From the NCBI RefSeq assembly GCF_008271745.1, contig NZ_VKKZ01000023.1:354904-418903 (forward strand): a stretch of DNA of 64,000 nucleotides. Direction: 5' to 3'. Positions 62,551-64,000 of the stretch are shown here, in pieces (position 1 is the stretch's first letter; the number at the start of each line of letters is the position of its first letter). The notes under the pieces are model-generated. The model ran no database searches and was not told where the DNA came from. It saw nothing but the letters and a program-made list of their open reading frames with translations. The translations under genes were made by a program, and so were the position numbers. This DNA is from Rufibacter glacialis (GTDB taxonomy: Bacteria; Bacteroidota; Bacteroidia; Cytophagales; Hymenobacteraceae).

Positions 62551-62745
62551 ATGCCAAAGATGAAAAGCAAATCAGGGGCTAAGAAGCGATTCACCCTGAC
62601 AGGTACTGGCAAAGTAAAGCGTAAACACGCTTACAAAAGCCACATCCTGACCAAGAAGACCACCAAGCAGAAGAGAAATCTGACTCACACCGGACTTGTT
62701 AGCGAAGCTGACCAGGCCAACGTATTGAGAATGCTTGCGTCTTAA
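62551..62745 (+). CDS. rpmI: 50S ribosomal protein bL35
   Basis: The 64-residue basic protein has the full bL35 pattern ([40 protein letters not shown], and a helical end). It follows infC by 23 bases and precedes rplT in the usual order. Confidence 0.97.
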   Translation: MPKMKSKSGAKKRFTLTGTGKVKRKHAYKSHILTKKTTKQKRNLTHTGLVSEADQANVLRMLAS

Positions 62746-62827
62746 TCCAATCAATTTAATTATTGTTTCAACGGGAACTGGTAACTAAGCATTAAACCGA
62801 AATCACCAGCCCCAAAAAAAATCAGAA

Positions 62828-63172
62828 ATGCCTAGATCGGTCAATACCGTGGCGGCCCGCCACAAGAGAAAAAGAATAATGAAAATGGCCAAAGGTTACT
62901 TTGGTCGGAGAAAAAACGTTTGGACAGTAGCCAAAAACGCGGTTGAGAAAGGTTTGCTTTATGCATACCGCGATAGAAAAGTGAAGAAAAGAGACTTCCG
63001 TGCTCTTTGGATCCAGCGTATCAATGCCGCAGCCCGTATCAACGGCCTGTCTTACTCTCAATTAATGGGCGGATTGAAAAAAGCGAACATCAACCTGAAC
63101 CGTAAAGTTTTGGCTGACCTGGCTTTGAACCACCCAGAAGCCTTCACCGGAATCGTTGAGAAAGTAAAATAA
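62828..63172 (+). CDS. rplT: 50S ribosomal protein bL20
   Basis: The 114-residue protein has the bL20 signature ([60 protein letters not shown]), needed for early 23S rRNA assembly. It is 82 bases after rpmI and ends the cluster; a strong terminator follows. Confidence 0.97.
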   Translation: MPRSVNTVAARHKRKRIMKMAKGYFGRRKNVWTVAKNAVEKGLLYAYRDRKVKKRDFRALWIQRINAAARINGLSYSQLMGGLKKANINLNRKVLADLALNHPEAFTGIVEKVK

Positions 63173-63193
63173 GCTTTCCTTCCCATACCAATG

Positions 63194-63219
63194 AAAAGCC
63201 CAGCAATTGCTGGGCTTTT
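63194..63219 (+). terminator. terminator of the infC-rpmI-rplT cluster
   Basis: AAAAGCCCAGCAA is followed directly by its complement TTGCTGGGCTTTT (63194-63219), then T residues. The inserted element starts about 14 bases later, so the ribosomal transcript is closed before it. Confidence 0.88.
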
Positions 63220-63251
63220 TTTATGACCATATTGTACCGTCCTAAAATAAG

Positions 63252-63680
63252 TTGACACAAAAGTTGACTTATTTGGAAGAAACAATCAGGAAGGGCTTTT
63301 TACGGAAAAGTCAAAAGGACTACAGTCTGGCCTTTAAGCTGGATGTTGTGGACCAGGTAGAAAAAGGGCTTCTGACCTACAAGCAGGCGCAGTCGAGGTA
63401 CGGCATCCAGGGCCGTTCGACGGTTTTGGTCTGGCTACGTAAACATGGTAGCTTAGACTGGGAAAGCAGGACACCTATGAAAGACAAGCAGCCACCCCGC
63501 AAGAAGATCCACGCGCTGGAAGCCAGGATCAAGCGCCTGGAGCAGGAGAAGATGATCCTCAACCGGGCCATCGATATCGCTGACGAACAGTTCGGCACCA
63601 ATATCCGAAAAAAGTATTTGCCCCTCTCGCAGCAAGCTTTCCGGCCAAAGGGGCACTCGGAGCCACCCGAAAGCAGATAG
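63252..63680 (+). CDS. IS3-family transposase OrfA
   Basis: The 142-residue frame starts at TTG 63252 (other TTG codons at 63264 and 63273 are possible) and contains a HTH_23/transposase_8-type domain (SLAFKLDVVDQVEKGLLTYK, QAQSRYGIQGRSTVLVWLRK), followed by a leucine-zipper-like coil (ALEARIKRLEQEKMILNRAI). OrfA binds the IS ends. Its last part overlaps orfB; a slippery heptamer allows the OrfAB fusion. Confidence 0.85.
   Translation: MTQKLTYLEETIRKGFLRKSQKDYSLAFKLDVVDQVEKGLLTYKQAQSRYGIQGRSTVLVWLRKHGSLDWESRTPMKDKQPPRKKIHALEARIKRLEQEKMILNRAIDIADEQFGTNIRKKYLPLSQQAFRPKGHSEPPESR
63608..63614 (+). promoter_or_regulatory. programmed -1 frameshift heptamer A AAA AAG
   Basis: In the OrfA frame the sequence reads CGA AAA AAG, so A AAA AAG sits in the right phase for a -1 slip (X XXY YYZ). 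After slipping, AAA AAA GTA TTT continues in the orfB frame with no stop to the window end. This is the standard way IS3 elements make OrfAB. Confidence 0.75.
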
Positions 63681-64000
63681 CCCGGAGCCTGGGCTACAGC
63701 CGGCAGTACCTCTACAAGCTACGGAAGCAGGCATGTGAAGAGAAACTGGTCAAGCAGCAGGTCAAGGCGCTGGTAGACGGGCAGCGGAAGCTGCTGCCCC
63801 GCCTGGGCACGCGTAAGCTTTACTTCAGGCTGCGCCCGGCCCTGGCGGGCATGGGCATCAAGCTAGGGAGGGGCAGGCTGTTCGCCTGGATGAGGGAGTT
63901 CGGCTTGCTGCTACGTCCCGGCAGGCGTTACGTGCAGACAACCAACTCAAAGCACTTTCTGCGCAAGTACCCGAACCTGGTGAGGGGCCTGCAGCCCACA
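63608..64000 (+). CDS. IS3-family transposase OrfB, 3' part outside the window
   Basis: The -1 frame is open for 131 codons to base 64000 (KKVFAPLAASFPAKGALGAT, then RKQIARSLGYSRQYLYKLRK, QQVKALVDGQRKLLPRLGTR, GRGRLFAWMREFGLLLRPGR). This is the N-terminal region of an IS3 OrfB (HTH_21-like part, ending with RYVQTTNSKHFLRKYPNL before the DDE domain). The DDE catalytic residues would lie beyond the window. The start is likely by frameshift from OrfA rather than by its own start codon. Confidence 0.8.

Larger units (their letters stand above)
63233..64000 (+). mobile_element. IS3-family insertion sequence, right end outside the window
   Basis: From about 63233 (TGTACCGTCCTAAAATAAGT, starting with the TG typical of IS3-type ends) the DNA becomes GC-richer and carries two overlapping transposase frames in the IS3 arrangement. 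The left inverted end is a guess because the right end is not in the window, so no terminal repeat or target-site duplication can be checked. It lies between the rplT terminator and the window edge, probably in a neutral site. Confidence 0.75.

Overview
The window looks like chromosomal DNA of a Bacteroidota member of the order Cytophagales, most likely family Hymenobacteraceae (a Rufibacter/Pontibacter-like organism). This is inferred from the gene families (DUF5686, DUF4199, YbiT-type ABC-F, ParE/ParC with an 8-base overlap, AI-2E exporter), from the near-absence of Shine-Dalgarno sequences, and from a TAnnTTTG-type -7 box before dapD. No rRNA, tRNA or CRISPR array was seen.

Region 1 (1-14,425) is accessory. 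About sixteen genes encode secreted, lipoprotein, membrane and small cytoplasmic proteins, almost none of known function, and the region is shaped by repeated duplication and decay. A two-gene unit (Cys-rich lipoprotein plus TIMP/NTR-like membrane-anchored protein) occurs at both ends (1-1087 and 11129-12285). A second gene family occurs at 2879 and 7994, the latter frameshifted. A third leaves a broken fragment at 6204-6345. On the right lies a tyrosine recombinase with two small DNA-binding proteins and a repeat-rich spacer, directly against the 3' end of mnmE. That end is the site used by SGI1-type islands, so this is probably one end of an integrated island whose left end lies outside the window.

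Region 2 (14,426-30,706) is mostly minus strand: mnmE with a thioredoxin-like gene, a large secreted GH-A-like glycoside hydrolase, and a metal-uptake locus. In that locus fabH, a DtxR regulator and a TroA/ZnuA lipoprotein are followed by an ATPase and two permeases, the first permease fused to a second DtxR-type domain as in chlamydial YtgCR. A glycosyltransferase diverges from dapD, followed by a 3-hydroxyacyl-CoA dehydrogenase, two tandem 50-residue membrane proteins and an ABC-F ATPase.

Region 3 (30,993-50,171) is envelope and housekeeping: DUF4199, secreted repeat protein, L,D-transpeptidase-like, two M48 peptidases, lipid kinase, metallophosphoesterase, Lon-substrate-domain protein, MtgA, App1-like phosphatase, topoisomerase IB, a divergent pair of exported proteins with a kinase-like DRH motif, a DnaQ-GIY-YIG nuclease, a four-helix-bundle protein and an AI-2E exporter. 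Three intergenic low-complexity repeat elements (22.4, 39.5 and 43.2 kb) share the design of opposed arrays around a core.

Region 4 (50,492-63,219) is a plus-strand run: parE-parC, TPR protein, DUF5686 outer-membrane protein, TPR lipoprotein, then thrS-infC-rpmI-rplT, where infC most likely starts at AUU. An IS3-family insertion sequence with an A AAA AAG frameshift heptamer begins just past the rplT terminator and runs off the right edge.
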